Part shown: piece after piece, positions 10,305 to 18,756 of the stretch
Numbering within the stretch: position 1 is the first letter of the stretch
Layout: the number at the start of each line of letters is the position of its first letter
Origin: Sphingomonas nostoxanthinifaciens
Lineage (GTDB): Bacteria; Pseudomonadota; Alphaproteobacteria; Sphingomonadales; Sphingomonadaceae
Length of the DNA: 64,000 bases
Direction of reading: 5' to 3'
NCBI RefSeq assembly: GCF_019930585.1
Contig: NZ_CP082839.1
Coordinates: 1,612,001 to 1,676,000, forward strand
The notes under the pieces: model-generated
Told to the model about the DNA's origin: nothing
The model's database searches: none
The model's input: only the letters and a program-made list of their open reading frames with translations
Program-made: the position numbers and the translations under genes

Positions 10305-10595
10305 CTGACGAAGGCCGGATACGTCTACCTGATGGCCAATCGCCGCAACGGCACGCTTTATCTCGGCGTGACCAGCGACTTGCCGGCCCGGGCGCATCAG
10401 CATCGCAACGGTTCGATCGAAGGCTTTTGAAAAGATCACGGATGCACGAGCCTTGTCTGGTTCGAAACGCATGACGATTTGCAGGAGGCGCGGCGACGCG
10501 AACTGCAGATGAAGAAGTGGAAGCGGGCTTGGAAGCTTGAGTTGATCGAGCGTGACAATCCGCAGTGGAAGGATTTGTACGAGACGCTCTTCTGA
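10305..10595 (+). pseudogene. GIY-YIG nuclease pseudogene (nonsense codon)
   Basis: Translating codons in the frame of 10305 gives a 96-position relative of the protein at 4669-4959, alignable without gaps at roughly 55-60% identity by eye: GYVYLMANRRNGTLYLGVTSD, then LVWFETHD, RELQMKKWKRAWKL and NPQWKDL. The frame is broken by one TGA at 10428-10430, exactly where the intact copy has the Thr of GFTSRYGC; a single base change from TCA (Ser) would explain it. The start position reads CTG instead of ATG, so initiation may be lost too. No frameshift is present, suggesting recent decay. Reinitiation at the ATG at 10470 would leave only the C-terminal third. Family B repeats flank it on both sides. 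Confidence 0.85.
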
Positions 10596-10603
10596 CGGTG
10601 TCG

Positions 10604-10681
10604 GTGCTCCTGCGCATGCCGGAGCCCAGGGCCGTGGGAGGTGCCGCTCGAAACCCTAGGCTCCTGCGTGCGCAGGAGCAC
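10604..10681. repeat. REPIN-like composite inverted repeat, family B (right of GIY-YIG pseudogene)
   Basis: GTGCTCCTGCGCATGCCGGAGCCCAGGG faces CCCTAGGCTCCTGCG...GCAGGAGCAC. The outer ends GTGCTCCTGC/GCAGGAGCAC are perfectly inverted. The element ends 13 bases before the lpdA start codon, directly abutting its ribosome binding site. Confidence 0.82.
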
Positions 10682-10694
10682 AGCGGAGTGTGTG

Positions 10695-12089
10695 ATGGCT
10701 GACTATGATTTCGACGTCCTGGTGATCGGTTCGGGGCCGGGCGGCTATGTCGCGGCGATCCGCGCGGCGCAGCTCGGGCTCAAGACGGCGTGCGCGGAGA
10801 GCCGCGCGACGCTGGGCGGCACTTGCCTCAATGTCGGCTGCATTCCGTCCAAGGCCCTGCTCCACGCCTCCGAGCTGTTCTCCGAGGCGCAGACCGGCGC
10901 GCTCGCCAAGCTCGGCGTGAAGATCGAGGGGCTCAGCCTTGATCTCGAGACGATGCACGGTCAGCGCAAGGACGCGGTCAAGCAGCTGACCGGCGGCGTC
11001 GAATATCTGTTCAAGAAGAACAAGATCGAGTGGCTGAAGGGCCATGCCACCTTCACCGGCGCCGACACCGTCACGGTGGGCGATCGCAGCGTGCGCGCGA
11101 AGAACATCATCGTCGCCACCGGATCGTCGGTGACCCCGCTGCCGGGCGTCGCGATCGATCAGGAGCGGATCGTCGACTCGACCGGCGCGCTGGAACTGCC
11201 CGAGGTGCCGAGCCACCTTGTCGTGATCGGCGGCGGCGTGATCGGGCTGGAACTTGGCTCGGTGTGGCGCCGCGTCGGCGCGAAGGTGACCGTGGTCGAA
11301 TATCTCGACCAGATCCTGCCCGGTATGGACGGCGAGGTCCGCAAGGAAGCCAACAAGATCTTCAAGAAGCAGGGGCTGGAGTTCAAGCTCGGCACCAAGG
11401 TCACCAAGGCGGAGCGCAACGGCGACAGCGTCACGCTGACGGTGGAGCCCGCCGCCGGCGGCGCGGCCGAGACGATCGAGGCGAGCCACGTGCTGGTCGC
11501 GATCGGCCGCCGCGCGAACACCGAGGGGCTGGACCTCGACAAGGCTGGCCTGGCGCTCAACGCGCGTGGCCAGATCGAGACCGATCATGATTTCGCGACC
11601 TCGGTGCCCGGCATCTGGGCGATCGGCGACGTCATCCCCGGCCCGATGCTGGCGCACAAGGCCGAGGATGAGGGCATTGCGGTCGCCGAGAATATCGCCG
11701 GCCTCACCGGCATCGTGAACCACGACGTCATTCCGAGCGTGGTCTATACCAGCCCCGAGATCGCCGGCGTTGGCCTGACCGAGGAACAGGCCAAGGAGCG
11801 CGGCGCGGTCAAGGTCGGCAAATTCCCGATGCTCGCCAACAGCCGCGCCAAGACCAATCACGAGCCCGACGGCTTCGTGAAGGTGATCGCCGATGCCGCG
11901 AGCGATCGCGTGCTGGGCGTGTGGGCGATCGCATCGGTCGCCGGCACGATGATCGCGCAGGCCGCGCAGGCGATGGAGCTCGGCGCCAGCAGCGAGGATA
12001 TCGCCTACACCTGCCACGCCCATCCGACCCATTCGGAGGCGATGAAGGAGGCGGCGATGGCGGTGCTCGGGAAACCGATCCACATCTGA
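10695..12089 (+). CDS. lpdA: Dihydrolipoyl dehydrogenase (E3)
   Basis: FAD-dependent E3 that reoxidises dihydrolipoamide of the 2-oxoacid dehydrogenase complexes with NAD. The 464-residue protein shows the FAD Rossmann motif VIGSGPGGYVAAIRAAQLG, the redox disulfide GGTCLNVGCIPSKALL, the NAD-binding GGGVIGLELGSVW, a second FAD motif (WAIGDVIPGPMLAHKAEDEG) and the C-terminal catalytic His-Glu in HAHPTHSEAMKEA. The frame is open further upstream through the family B repeat, but ATG 10695 with GCGGAG seven bases before it matches the family N-terminus (MADYDFDVLVIG). It is the last gene of the suc cluster. Confidence 0.97.
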   Translation: MADYDFDVLVIGSGPGGYVAAIRAAQLGLKTACAESRATLGGTCLNVGCIPSKALLHASELFSEAQTGALAKLGVKIEGLSLDLETMHGQRKDAVKQLTGGVEYLFKKNKIEWLKGHATFTGADTVTVGDRSVRAKNIIVATGSSVTPLPGVAIDQERIVDSTGALELPEVPSHLVVIGGGVIGLELGSVWRRVGAKVTVVEYLDQILPGMDGEVRKEANKIFKKQGLEFKLGTKVTKAERNGDSVTLTVEPAAGGAAETIEASHVLVAIGRRANTEGLDLDKAGLALNARGQIETDHDFATSVPGIWAIGDVIPGPMLAHKAEDEGIAVAENIAGLTGIVNHDVIPSVVYTSPEIAGVGLTEEQAKERGAVKVGKFPMLANSRAKTNHEPDGFVKVIADAASDRVLGVWAIASVAGTMIAQAAQAMELGASSEDIAYTCHAHPTHSEAMKEAAMAVLGKPIHI

Positions 12090-12126
12090 CGCGTACTCCC
12101 TGGGACCGAAACGATCCCGAGGGTGT

Positions 12127-12777
12127 ATGAGCAAGGTATATCGATGGGCGGCGGCGCTGCCGGTGACGGCCGCGCTGCTGCTCGGCGGGTGCGGCGAGAA
12201 GACGCCGACCCTCTCCGAAGATCCGATCGAGCAGGCCGCGAGCTGCGGCGTGATCGCCGCCGCGGCCGAGCGGCAGGCGGCCGGCATCAAGGGCGACCTG
12301 CCGGTCGCGGCGCAGGAGCGCATCTTCCATTATCCGCTGCTCGCGGGCTCCGCCGGCCCGAGCTTCGATGCCGCCAAGGCGGATGCCGTGTTCAAGCGCA
12401 TGCCGAAGCTGTTCGACACGGTGGTGAAGGGCAAGTGGCAGACGCTGCAGCCGACCTGCGCGACCGCCTTTCCGGCGACGCAGATCAAGACACCGACGCT
12501 GCCCGACGCGAAGCTCGACGGCCTGCTGCAATGCTATGTGCTGGTCGATTTCATGCGCAAGGCACTGGGCGGGCAGGGCGCGTCCTATGCGGAGGCGGCG
12601 AACAAATATGGCGTGCTGGGCGAGAAGCTCGACGCGAAGCTCTCGCCGGCATTGGCGAAGATCGGCGTGAAGAATGGCGACGCGCTGCAGGCGAAGCGGG
12701 CTGAGGGCCTGGCCGCCGCCGCGAAGCTCGGGCCGCCGCCGGCGGTGATCGATGCATGCGAGGCGAAGTTCGGTTGA
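12127..12777 (+). CDS. Putative lipoprotein of unknown function
   Basis: I do not recognise a family. The 216-residue product begins MSKVYRWAAALPVTAALLLGGCGEK, a lipoprotein signal peptide with lipobox LGGC (cysteine near residue 22), so it should be lipid-anchored and periplasmic. The mature part is Ala/Lys-rich with several cysteines (AASCGV, PTCATAF, LLQCYV, IDACEAKFG) that could form disulfides. It sits between lpdA and a repeat element, same strand as lpdA, with a 37-base gap that contains no convincing terminator. Confidence 0.75.
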   Translation: MSKVYRWAAALPVTAALLLGGCGEKTPTLSEDPIEQAASCGVIAAAAERQAAGIKGDLPVAAQERIFHYPLLAGSAGPSFDAAKADAVFKRMPKLFDTVVKGKWQTLQPTCATAFPATQIKTPTLPDAKLDGLLQCYVLVDFMRKALGGQGASYAEAANKYGVLGEKLDAKLSPALAKIGVKNGDALQAKRAEGLAAAAKLGPPPAVIDACEAKFG

Positions 12778-12794
12778 GCATTCGTTCTCCGCGC

Positions 12795-12873
12795 GTCATG
12801 CCAGCGTAAGCTGGCATCTCGCGCGGCTGGGTGGGCGGCCGATAGCGGAGATCCCAGCGTTCGCTGGGATGAC
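12795..12873. repeat. REPIN-like composite inverted repeat, family A type
   Basis: GTCATGCCAGCGTAAGCTGGCATCTC on the left and GAGATCCCAGCG-TTCG-CTGGGATGAC on the right, with a G-rich loop between. It lies between the convergent lipoprotein gene and the methyltransferase gene. Confidence 0.8.
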
Positions 12874-12884
12874 GCTAGAGGTAT

Positions 12885-13685
12885 CTACCCCTCGATCTGC
12901 CGCAGCACCTCGTAGGCCATCACCGCGCAGGCGACGGCGGCGTTGAGACTGTCGGCCTTGCCGCGCATCGGGATCTTCACCCGGATGTCGCACGCATCCT
13001 CATAGGCCGGGGGCAGGCCCTGCGCCTCGTTGCCGATCATCAGGAAGGTGGGTGCCGCGTAGCGCGCCATGCGGAAGCCGACGCTCGCGCGCAGGCTGGT
13101 GCCGACGAGCTGGCCGGGCCCGCCGCGCAGCCACGGCAGGAACTCCTCCCAGCGCGCCTGCGCGATCCGCTGGGTAAACATCGCGCCCATGCTGGCGCGC
13201 ACCGCCTCGACCGAGAAGGGGTCGACGCAATCGTCGATCAGGATCAGCCCGCCCGCGCCGACCGCATCGCCGGTCCGCAGGATCGTGCCGAGATTGCCGG
13301 GATCGCGGAGCGATTGCGCCACCATCCAGATCGGCGCGGCGGCGCGATCGATCGTGGCGAGATCGGTCGCGAACTGGCGATAGACGCCGAGCACGACCTG
13401 GGGATTGTCCTTGCCCGACAGCTTGTGGAGGATGTCGCGGGTGGTCTCGATGGCCTCGCCGCCGCGTGCCTCCACGCCGGCGGTCAGGCGGCGCACGATC
13501 GGATGATCGGCGCTCTCGGCGGCGAAGAACAGGTGGAGCGGCCAGTAGCCGGCTTCCTCGGCCTCGGCGAGGATGCGGAGGCCCTCGGCCAGGAACAGGC
13601 CCTCGTCGCGGCGGTGGCGCTTCTCGCGCAGCGACCGCACGCGCTTGATGAGCGGGTTGGAAAAGGCGGTGATCTCGCGCGGCAT
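12885..13685 (-). CDS. TrmH/SpoU-family RNA 2'-O-methyltransferase
   Basis: This 266-residue SPOUT-class S-adenosylmethionine-dependent ribose methyltransferase acts on rRNA or tRNA. An N-terminal substrate-binding domain (ITAFSNPLIKRVRSL, then EGLRILAEA) precedes the trefoil-knot SpoU domain. Motif 1 is around SLRDPGNLGTILRTGDAVG, motif 2 is IGNEAQGLP and motif 3 is IPMRGKADSLNAAVACAVMAYE. It resembles RlmB/TsnR-type enzymes such as the 23S rRNA methyltransferases, but the target nucleotide cannot be assigned. It starts at ATG 13685. The upstream DUF4136 gene lies in the same orientation, separated by a hairpin at 13725-13753. Confidence 0.92.
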   Translation of the reverse strand: MPREITAFSNPLIKRVRSLREKRHRRDEGLFLAEGLRILAEAEEAGYWPLHLFFAAESADHPIVRRLTAGVEARGGEAIETTRDILHKLSGKDNPQVVLGVYRQFATDLATIDRAAAPIWMVAQSLRDPGNLGTILRTGDAVGAGGLILIDDCVDPFSVEAVRASMGAMFTQRIAQARWEEFLPWLRGGPGQLVGTSLRASVGFRMARYAAPTFLMIGNEAQGLPPAYEDACDIRVKIPMRGKADSLNAAVACAVMAYEVLRQIEG

Positions 13686-13724
13686 CGCCGCGCCTTAGCG
13701 CGGCGGCTCGGCGCGGGCTACCGC

Positions 13725-13753
13725 CGTCGCCCCGGAGCGAATCCGGGGCGACG
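13725..13753. repeat. Single perfect hairpin repeat (half REP-like)
   Basis: CGTCGCCCCGGA and TCCGGGGCGACG form a perfect 12-base inverted repeat around a five-base loop. It is located just after the stop of the DUF4136 gene (read on the minus strand). There is no T-tract, so it is more like a single REP unit than an intrinsic terminator, though it could stabilise the mRNA 3' end. Confidence 0.7.
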
Positions 13754-13761
13754 AAGCGGCA

Positions 13762-14490
13762 TCAGGCGGTCGGACCGCTGTTGATCGGCGCGCGGTTGAC
13801 CGGGGCCGGGCCCGAGCCGTCCTTGGGTGGCGGGGGCACGGTGATGAGCACGTCTTCACCCGAACGACCCGGGAAGCCGGTGAACATCGCCTCGACCAGG
13901 TTCGGCACCAGCCGCTGGAGCGAATGGTCGACCGAACGCGCCTTGGCGCGACCCTCGAACAGCGTCACGCCGTCGGCGGCGCGGCGGATGCGCATGTCGA
14001 GATGGCTGACGTAGAAGGTGTAGCTCTCGACGTCGGGGCCACCGGCCCAATAGGGGTCACCCCAGCCCATGCCCCAACCGCGCCCATAATAGCCGCGACC
14101 GAAACCACCGCCGAAGCCTCCGAAACCGCCATAGCCCCAGCCACGACCCCAACCGCCATAGCCACCGTAAAGGCCGGGCGTGGTCACGACTTTCTCGTGG
14201 CCGTTGTCGATACCGTAATCGAGGCTCACCACCAGGCTCGCACCGCGACCATCCGGCGAGGGCGTGTAGCCGAGCTGTGCCAGTCGCGTGGCGACCATCT
14301 GTGCGTACATGCCGAACTCGATCCCACCCTGCATCTGCGGGTTGGCCGCCTGTATGGCGAAGGTCTGGCCCTGCGGCGGCGGCATGCGCTGGAAGCGCGA
14401 GACGTCGGCTTTGAATGAGGTCGCGCACGCGCCGACCAACAGCAGAGATGCCGGTGCGACGATGCGAAATATGGTCTTGGACAAGGACAT
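13762..14490 (-). CDS. DUF4136-type lipoprotein
   Basis: The 242-residue exported protein starts with a lipoprotein signal peptide ending LLLVGACATSF (lipobox VGAC, cysteine near residue 22). The fold pattern fits DUF4136: a conserved N-terminal strand (FKADVSRFQRMP), YAQMVATRLAQLGYTP, and a C-terminal GVTLFEGRAKARS with LVEAMFTGFPG. A Gly/Tyr/Trp-rich stretch of about 45 residues (YGGYGGWGRGWGYGG onwards) interrupts the middle. The function of DUF4136 proteins is unknown; they are outer-membrane or periplasmic lipoproteins. It diverges from the YcaQ-like gene, so the 14491-14702 interval must hold promoters for both, but I cannot point to clear boxes there. Confidence 0.82.
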   Translation of the reverse strand: MSLSKTIFRIVAPASLLLVGACATSFKADVSRFQRMPPPQGQTFAIQAANPQMQGGIEFGMYAQMVATRLAQLGYTPSPDGRGASLVVSLDYGIDNGHEKVVTTPGLYGGYGGWGRGWGYGGFGGFGGGFGRGYYGRGWGMGWGDPYWAGGPDVESYTFYVSHLDMRIRRAADGVTLFEGRAKARSVDHSLQRLVPNLVEAMFTGFPGRSGEDVLITVPPPPKDGSGPAPVNRAPINSGPTA

Positions 14491-14702
14491 AGGTTAAATC
14501 CCGAAGGGCTGACCCGTATCTGGATCGGAACGGCTGAACCACGATTGAACGTATTGCGAACGGGTTGAGTTGCAGCCGCCGCCACCGCTCGTCGCACAGT
14601 GGACCGCGCGCCTTACGCCGTCATTACGGGAAGATAACGGCTCGTCGCAAGGCGCTTCGCCACGCTGTACCCTTCCGCGGCCGCCAAAGTTGGAGACCCG
14701 TC

Positions 14703-15890
14703 CTGAAAATCGAGCTTTCATCCCGGGAGGCGCGTCGGATCGCGCTGACGGCCCAAGGGTTCAACGCGCGCGATCGCAACGGCATCGCGGGTGCCCGGCA
14801 GCTGCGTCAGACGATCGCGCAGCTCGGCCTGTTGCAGATCGACAGCGTCAACGTGCTGGTGCGCGCGCATTACATGCCCCTGTTTTCGCGCCTCGGCGCT
14901 TACGACCGCGCGCTGCTTGATCGGGTCTCGATCGAGCGTCCGCGCCGTTTCTTCGAATATTGGGGGCATGAGGCGTCGCTGCTGCCGGTCGACTGCCATG
15001 CTTTGTTGCGGTGGCGCATGGAGCGGGCGCTGCGCGGCGAGGGGATATGGCGCCAGCTCGAACCGTTCGCGACCGAACGTCGGGGTGAGGCCGATGCGCT
15101 GCTCGCGCGCATCGCGGCCGAGGGCGCGCTCGCTGCGTCCGATCTGGCGGGCGCGGTGGCGCGCAAGGGCATGTGGGTGTGGAGCGAGGCCAAGCATGCG
15201 CTCGAATGGCTGTTCTGGGCAGGGCTGGTCGCGGCGACGCATCGGCGCGGCAGCTTCGAGCGGGTCTACGATCTGCCTGAGCGCGTGCTGCCGCGCGCAA
15301 TCCTCGATGCGCCGACGCCGTCTCCGGTCGACGCGCAGCGGGAATTGCTCGCCCGTGCCGCGCTGGCGCTGGGCGTCGCCACGTCGGGCGACCTGCGCGA
15401 TTATTATCGCATCCCCGCGTCCGACGTGGCGCTTCCGCTCGCGCAGCTGGTCGAGGAGGGGACGATCTCGCCAGTGCAGGTCCGTGGCTGGCGGCAGCAG
15501 GCCTATCTCCATCGCGACGCAGTGGCGGGGCGACGGATCGGCGGCAGCGCGCTGCTGTCGCCGTTCGATCCTTTGATCTGGCGTCGGGAGCGCACCGAGC
15601 GGCTGTTCGATTTCCGCTATCGGCTCGAAATCTACACCCCGGCGCACAAGCGCGAGCATGGCTATTACGTGCTGCCATTCCTGCTCGACGACGCGATCGT
15701 CGCGCGGGCCGATCTCAAGGCGGACCGCAAGTCGGGATGCCTGGTCGTGCAGCAGGCGAGCATCGAATCCGCTGCACCGCGCGATACGATCGATGCGCTC
15801 CGGACGGAGCTGCAACTGATGGCCGATTGGCTGGGGCTGCCGAGCCTGAGCGCGGCACCGCTGGATGCCCTGCACGGCGCGGTGTCATAA
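14703..15890 (+). CDS. YcaQ-type winged-helix DNA glycosylase (crosslink repair)
   Basis: The product matches the HTH_42/YcaQ family (AlkX/AZL-like), which in E. coli unhooks interstrand DNA crosslinks. Features: ARRIALTAQGFN at the start, IAQLGLLQIDSVNVLVRAHYMPLFSRLG, YWGHEASLLP, MWVWSEAKHALEWLFWAGLVAA and SPFDPLIWRRERTERLFDFRYRLEIYTP. That last stretch includes the conserved catalytic-region motif. The start is uncertain. The frame is open back to a TTG at 14565, but the extra residues are Arg-rich and look non-coding. CTG 14703 has GGAG seven bases upstream and begins right before family homology, so it is given here, which would make it a rare CTG start. Confidence 0.85.
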   Translation: MKIELSSREARRIALTAQGFNARDRNGIAGARQLRQTIAQLGLLQIDSVNVLVRAHYMPLFSRLGAYDRALLDRVSIERPRRFFEYWGHEASLLPVDCHALLRWRMERALRGEGIWRQLEPFATERRGEADALLARIAAEGALAASDLAGAVARKGMWVWSEAKHALEWLFWAGLVAATHRRGSFERVYDLPERVLPRAILDAPTPSPVDAQRELLARAALALGVATSGDLRDYYRIPASDVALPLAQLVEEGTISPVQVRGWRQQAYLHRDAVAGRRIGGSALLSPFDPLIWRRERTERLFDFRYRLEIYTPAHKREHGYYVLPFLLDDAIVARADLKADRKSGCLVVQQASIESAAPRDTIDALRTELQLMADWLGLPSLSAAPLDALHGAVS

Positions 15891-15912
15891 CCCCCACCCG
15901 GCGCCGCCAACG

Positions 15913-15943
15913 AAAAAGGGCGCCCCTCGCGGGACGCCCTTTC
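15913..15943 (-). terminator. Intrinsic terminator after pnp (possibly bidirectional)
   Basis: Read on the minus strand, AGGGCGTCCC and GGGGCGCCCT form a GC-rich stem with loop GCGA, followed by TTTTT. It lies 25 bases beyond the pnp stop. The plus-strand side has TTTCC after the stem, so it may also end the convergent glycosylase transcript weakly. Confidence 0.8.
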
Positions 15944-15952
15944 CTGTTCAGT

Positions 15953-15973
15953 GACTGATCGCTGCGATCAGTC
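15953..15973. repeat. Perfect inverted repeat overlapping the pnp stop codon
   Basis: GACTGATCG-CTG-CGATCAGTC, nine-base arms with a three-base loop, spans the TGA of pnp (15968-15970) and precedes the terminator. Confidence 0.6.
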
Positions 15974-18289
15974 GTCGTCGCGGGTCAGGAAAGCCGGCGC
16001 GAACTCGGGCGCGGGGCCCTCGTCACGGCTGGCTTCGCCGCCCTCGCGACGCGGGCCACGCTCACGGCGCGGGCCACGATCGCCACCCTCGCGGCGACGG
16101 TCGCCACGGCCTTCGCCGCGACCCTCGCCACGCGGACCGCGATCGCCGCGGCCTTCGCCGCCTTCGCGCGGCTCACGCGCCGGACGCGTATCTTCCAGCG
16201 CTTCGCCGGTTTCCTGATCGACGACGCGCATCGACAGACGGACCTTCCCGCGCGGATCGATCTCGAGCACCTTGACCTTGACCTCCTGACCCTCGGTCAG
16301 GACGTCGGAGACCTTGGCGACGCGCTCGTTCTTGATCTCCGAGATGTGGACGAGGCCGTCCTTGCCACCCATGAAGTTCACGAACGCGCCGAAATCGACC
16401 ATGTTCACGACCTTGCCGGAATAGATCTTGCCGACCTCGGCTTCCTGCGTGATGCCTTCGATCCACTTGCGTGCGGCTTCGATCTGCGCCGGATCCGACG
16501 AGCTGATCTTGACCGTGCCGTCATCCTCGATGTCGACCTTGGCGCCGGTGGTGGCGACGATCTCGCGGATCACCTTGCCGCCGGTGCCGATCACTTCGCG
16601 GATCTTGTCCTTGGGCACCTGCATCGTCTCGATGCGCGGCGCGTGCGCGGACAATTCGCCACGGGTCTCGCCGAGCGCCTTGTTCATCTCGGCGAGAATG
16701 TGGGCGCGGCCCTCATTCGCCTGCGCGAGCGCGACCTTCATGATCTCCTCGGTGATGCCGGCGATCTTGATGTCCATCTGCAGCGAGGTGATGCCCTCGC
16801 TGGTGCCGGCCACCTTGAAGTCCATGTCGCCGAGGTGATCCTCGTCGCCCAGGATGTCGGACAGGACGGCAAAGTTCTTGCCCTCGAGGATCAGGCCCAT
16901 CGCAATGCCCGAAACCGGGCGCTTCAGCGGAACGCCCGCATCCATCATCGCAAGGCTGCCGCCGCACACCGTCGCCATCGACGACGAGCCGTTGGACTCG
17001 GTGATGTCGGACAGCACGCGGATCGTGTAGGGAAACTCCTCCTTCGACGGCAGCACCGGGTGCAGCGCGCGCCAGGCGAGCTTGCCGTGGCCCACTTCAC
17101 GACGGCCCGGCGCGCCGAAGCGGCCGACCTCGCCCACCGAATAAGGCGGAAAGTTGTAGTGGAGTAGGAAGCGCTCGTAGGACAGGCCGGTCAGGCCGTC
17201 GATCATCTGCTCCGCATCGGCGGTGCCGAGCGTGGTCGAGCAGATCGCCTGCGTCTCGCCGCGCGTGAACAAAGCCGAGCCGTGGGTGCGCGGCAGGAAG
17301 TGCACCATCGCCTCGATCGGGCGGACGGTCTTCGTGTCGCGGCCGTCGATGCGGCGGCCGTCCTTCAGGATGGCGGTGCGGACGATCTCCGCTTCCACCT
17401 TCTTGCCGATCTTGCCGACCTTCAGCTTGGTCGTGCTGTCGGCATCGGCGAAGGCGGCCTTCAGCGGCGCCTTGGCGGCGGCGATGGCGGCGACGCGTTC
17501 GGCCTTGGCCGTCAGCTTGTACGCCTTGGCGATGTCCTTGCCGATCAGATCCTTGACCTGCTTCTTCAGCGCGCTGTCATCCTCCTGCGGCAGATCCCAC
17601 GGATCCTTCGCAGCCTTCTCGGCGAGGTCGATGATCGCATTGATGACCTTCTTCGACGCATCGTGCGCGAACACGACGGCGCCCAGCATCACCTCTTCCG
17701 AAAGCTCCTTGGCTTCGGATTCGACCATCATCACGGCATTGCCGGTGGCGGCGACGACGAGGTCGAGCTCGCCGGCCTTCACCTGCTCGTTGGTCGGGTT
17801 GAGGATGTACTCGCCATCGATATAGCCGACGCGTGCGCCGCCGATCGGGCCCATGAAGGGCACGCCGGAGATGGTAAGCGCGGCCGACGCGGCGACCATC
17901 GCGAGGATGTCGGGCTCGTTCTCGCCGTCATAGCTCAGCACCTGGGCGATGACGTTGATCTCGTTGTAGAAACCCTCGGGGAAGAGGGGGCGGATCGGGC
18001 GATCGATGAGACGGCTGGTCAGCGTCTCCTTCTCGGTCGCGCCGCGCTCGCGCTTGAAGAAGCCACCCGGGATACGGCCGGCAGCGCTATACTTTTCCTG
18101 ATAATGGACGGTGAGCGGGAAGAAATCCTGCCCTTCCTTGACCGAGCGCGCGGCGGTGACGGCGCACAGCACGACGGTTTCGCCGAGCGTCGCGATCACC
18201 GCGCCGTCGGCCTGACGAGCGACGCGGCCCGTCTCGAGGGTCAGCGTCTTGCCGCCCCATTCGATCTGCGTCTTCTTGATATCGAACAT
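15968..18289 (-). CDS. pnp: Polyribonucleotide nucleotidyltransferase (PNPase)
   Basis: Phosphorolytic 3'-5' exoribonuclease of the RNA degradosome. The 773 residues comprise RNase PH domain 1 from [15 protein letters not shown], an all-alpha linker, RNase PH domain 2 (from [17 protein letters not shown], with [16 protein letters not shown] and [26 protein letters not shown]), then KH ([16 protein letters not shown]) and S1 ([20 protein letters not shown]) domains. The last ~70 residues form a low-complexity Arg/Gly/Glu/Asp tail with many RGD/RGE-like repeats. That tail is longer and more basic than E. coli PNPase and could bind RNA or RNase E, as C-terminal PNPase tails do in Caulobacter. 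It follows rpsO after a terminator, the conserved rpsO-pnp order. Confidence 0.97.
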   Translation of the reverse strand: MFDIKKTQIEWGGKTLTLETGRVARQADGAVIATLGETVVLCAVTAARSVKEGQDFFPLTVHYQEKYSAAGRIPGGFFKRERGATEKETLTSRLIDRPIRPLFPEGFYNEINVIAQVLSYDGENEPDILAMVAASAALTISGVPFMGPIGGARVGYIDGEYILNPTNEQVKAGELDLVVAATGNAVMMVESEAKELSEEVMLGAVVFAHDASKKVINAIIDLAEKAAKDPWDLPQEDDSALKKQVKDLIGKDIAKAYKLTAKAERVAAIAAAKAPLKAAFADADSTTKLKVGKIGKKVEAEIVRTAILKDGRRIDGRDTKTVRPIEAMVHFLPRTHGSALFTRGETQAICSTTLGTADAEQMIDGLTGLSYERFLLHYNFPPYSVGEVGRFGAPGRREVGHGKLAWRALHPVLPSKEEFPYTIRVLSDITESNGSSSMATVCGGSLAMMDAGVPLKRPVSGIAMGLILEGKNFAVLSDILGDEDHLGDMDFKVAGTSEGITSLQMDIKIAGITEEIMKVALAQANEGRAHILAEMNKALGETRGELSAHAPRIETMQVPKDKIREVIGTGGKVIREIVATTGAKVDIEDDGTVKISSSDPAQIEAARKWIEGITQEAEVGKIYSGKVVNMVDFGAFVNFMGGKDGLVHISEIKNERVAKVSDVLTEGQEVKVKVLEIDPRGKVRLSMRVVDQETGEALEDTRPAREPREGGEGRGDRGPRGEGRGEGRGDRRREGGDRGPRRERGPRREGGEASRDEGPAPEFAPAFLTRDDD

Positions 18290-18450
18290 TCTGTTTCCTT
18301 ACTCCCGCAGCCCTATGCGGCGGGGGCCTCTAGTGCTGGCTATCCGGCCAGCGGCGGTGCGGGACTGCGTGCCCCTTGGACCGGCGGCCGGATTGCCGCC
18401 TCGTCGTATTGATTTCGTCACCCAGCGCACGCTGAGGTGACAGCCATATG

Positions 18451-18480
18451 AAAAAGGGCGGCCTTGCGACCGCCCCTTCC
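18451..18480 (-). terminator. Rho-independent terminator between rpsO and pnp
   Basis: On the minus strand GGGGCGGTC and GGCCGCCC pair around GCAA, followed by TTTTT, starting about three bases after the rpsO stop. A terminator or processing hairpin in the rpsO-pnp gap is known in other proteobacteria, where RNase III or E cleavage there controls pnp expression; processing here is inferred. Confidence 0.82.
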
Positions 18481-18482
18481 GG

Positions 18483-18752
18483 TTACTTGCGAAGGCCGAG
18501 CTTCGCGATCAGCGCGCTGTAGCGGGCCTGGTCGCTCTTCTTGAGATAGTCGAGCAGGCTGCGGCGGTTGTTCACCATCATCAGCAGGCCGCGACGCGAA
18601 TGGTTGTCCTTGGCGTGGCCCTTGAAGTGCTCGGTCAGGTTGGTGATGCGCTCCGTCAGGATCGCGATCTGCACCTCGGGGGAGCCAGTGTCGCCCTCGG
18701 CCCGGGCATTGTCCTTGATGACTTCGGCCTTACGCTCGGCGGTAATCGTCAT
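18483..18752 (-). CDS. rpsO: 30S ribosomal protein S15
   Basis: An 89-residue primary 16S rRNA-binding protein of the small subunit. The sequence is typical S15: an N-terminal helix ([30 protein letters not shown]), [41 protein letters not shown] and a C-terminal helix ending KLGLRK. The truB stop is four bases upstream, so rpsO is translated from the long translation-factor operon. In E. coli S15 represses its own translation; the short upstream spacer gives no clear autoregulatory pseudoknot that I can identify. Confidence 0.98.
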   Translation of the reverse strand: MTITAERKAEVIKDNARAEGDTGSPEVQIAILTERITNLTEHFKGHAKDNHSRRGLLMMVNNRRSLLDYLKKSDQARYSALIAKLGLRK

Positions 18753-18756
18753 GTCT

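Noticed and set aside
10428..10430. TGA in the GIY-YIG copy as a possible selenocysteine codon
   Set aside because: The aligned residue in the intact copy is Thr, not Cys; no SECIS-like stem follows and the start codon is also degraded. A nonsense mutation is simpler.
6034..10617. A 1527-codon open frame antisense to sucA and sucB
   Set aside because: It mirrors the codon structure of the coding strand in GC-rich DNA, has Arg/Asp/His/Gln-rich composition with no domain, and spans several real genes and a pseudogene. It is a shadow frame.
12752..12946. 64-codon plus-strand frame across the 12795-12873 repeat
   Set aside because: It is produced by the repeat and the antisense of the methyltransferase gene and shows no protein-like conservation.
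13725..13753. Perfect hairpin as an intrinsic terminator of the DUF4136 gene
   Set aside because: There is no T-run on either strand. Its stem sequence and style match the REP-like repeats of this window, so it is listed as a repeat.
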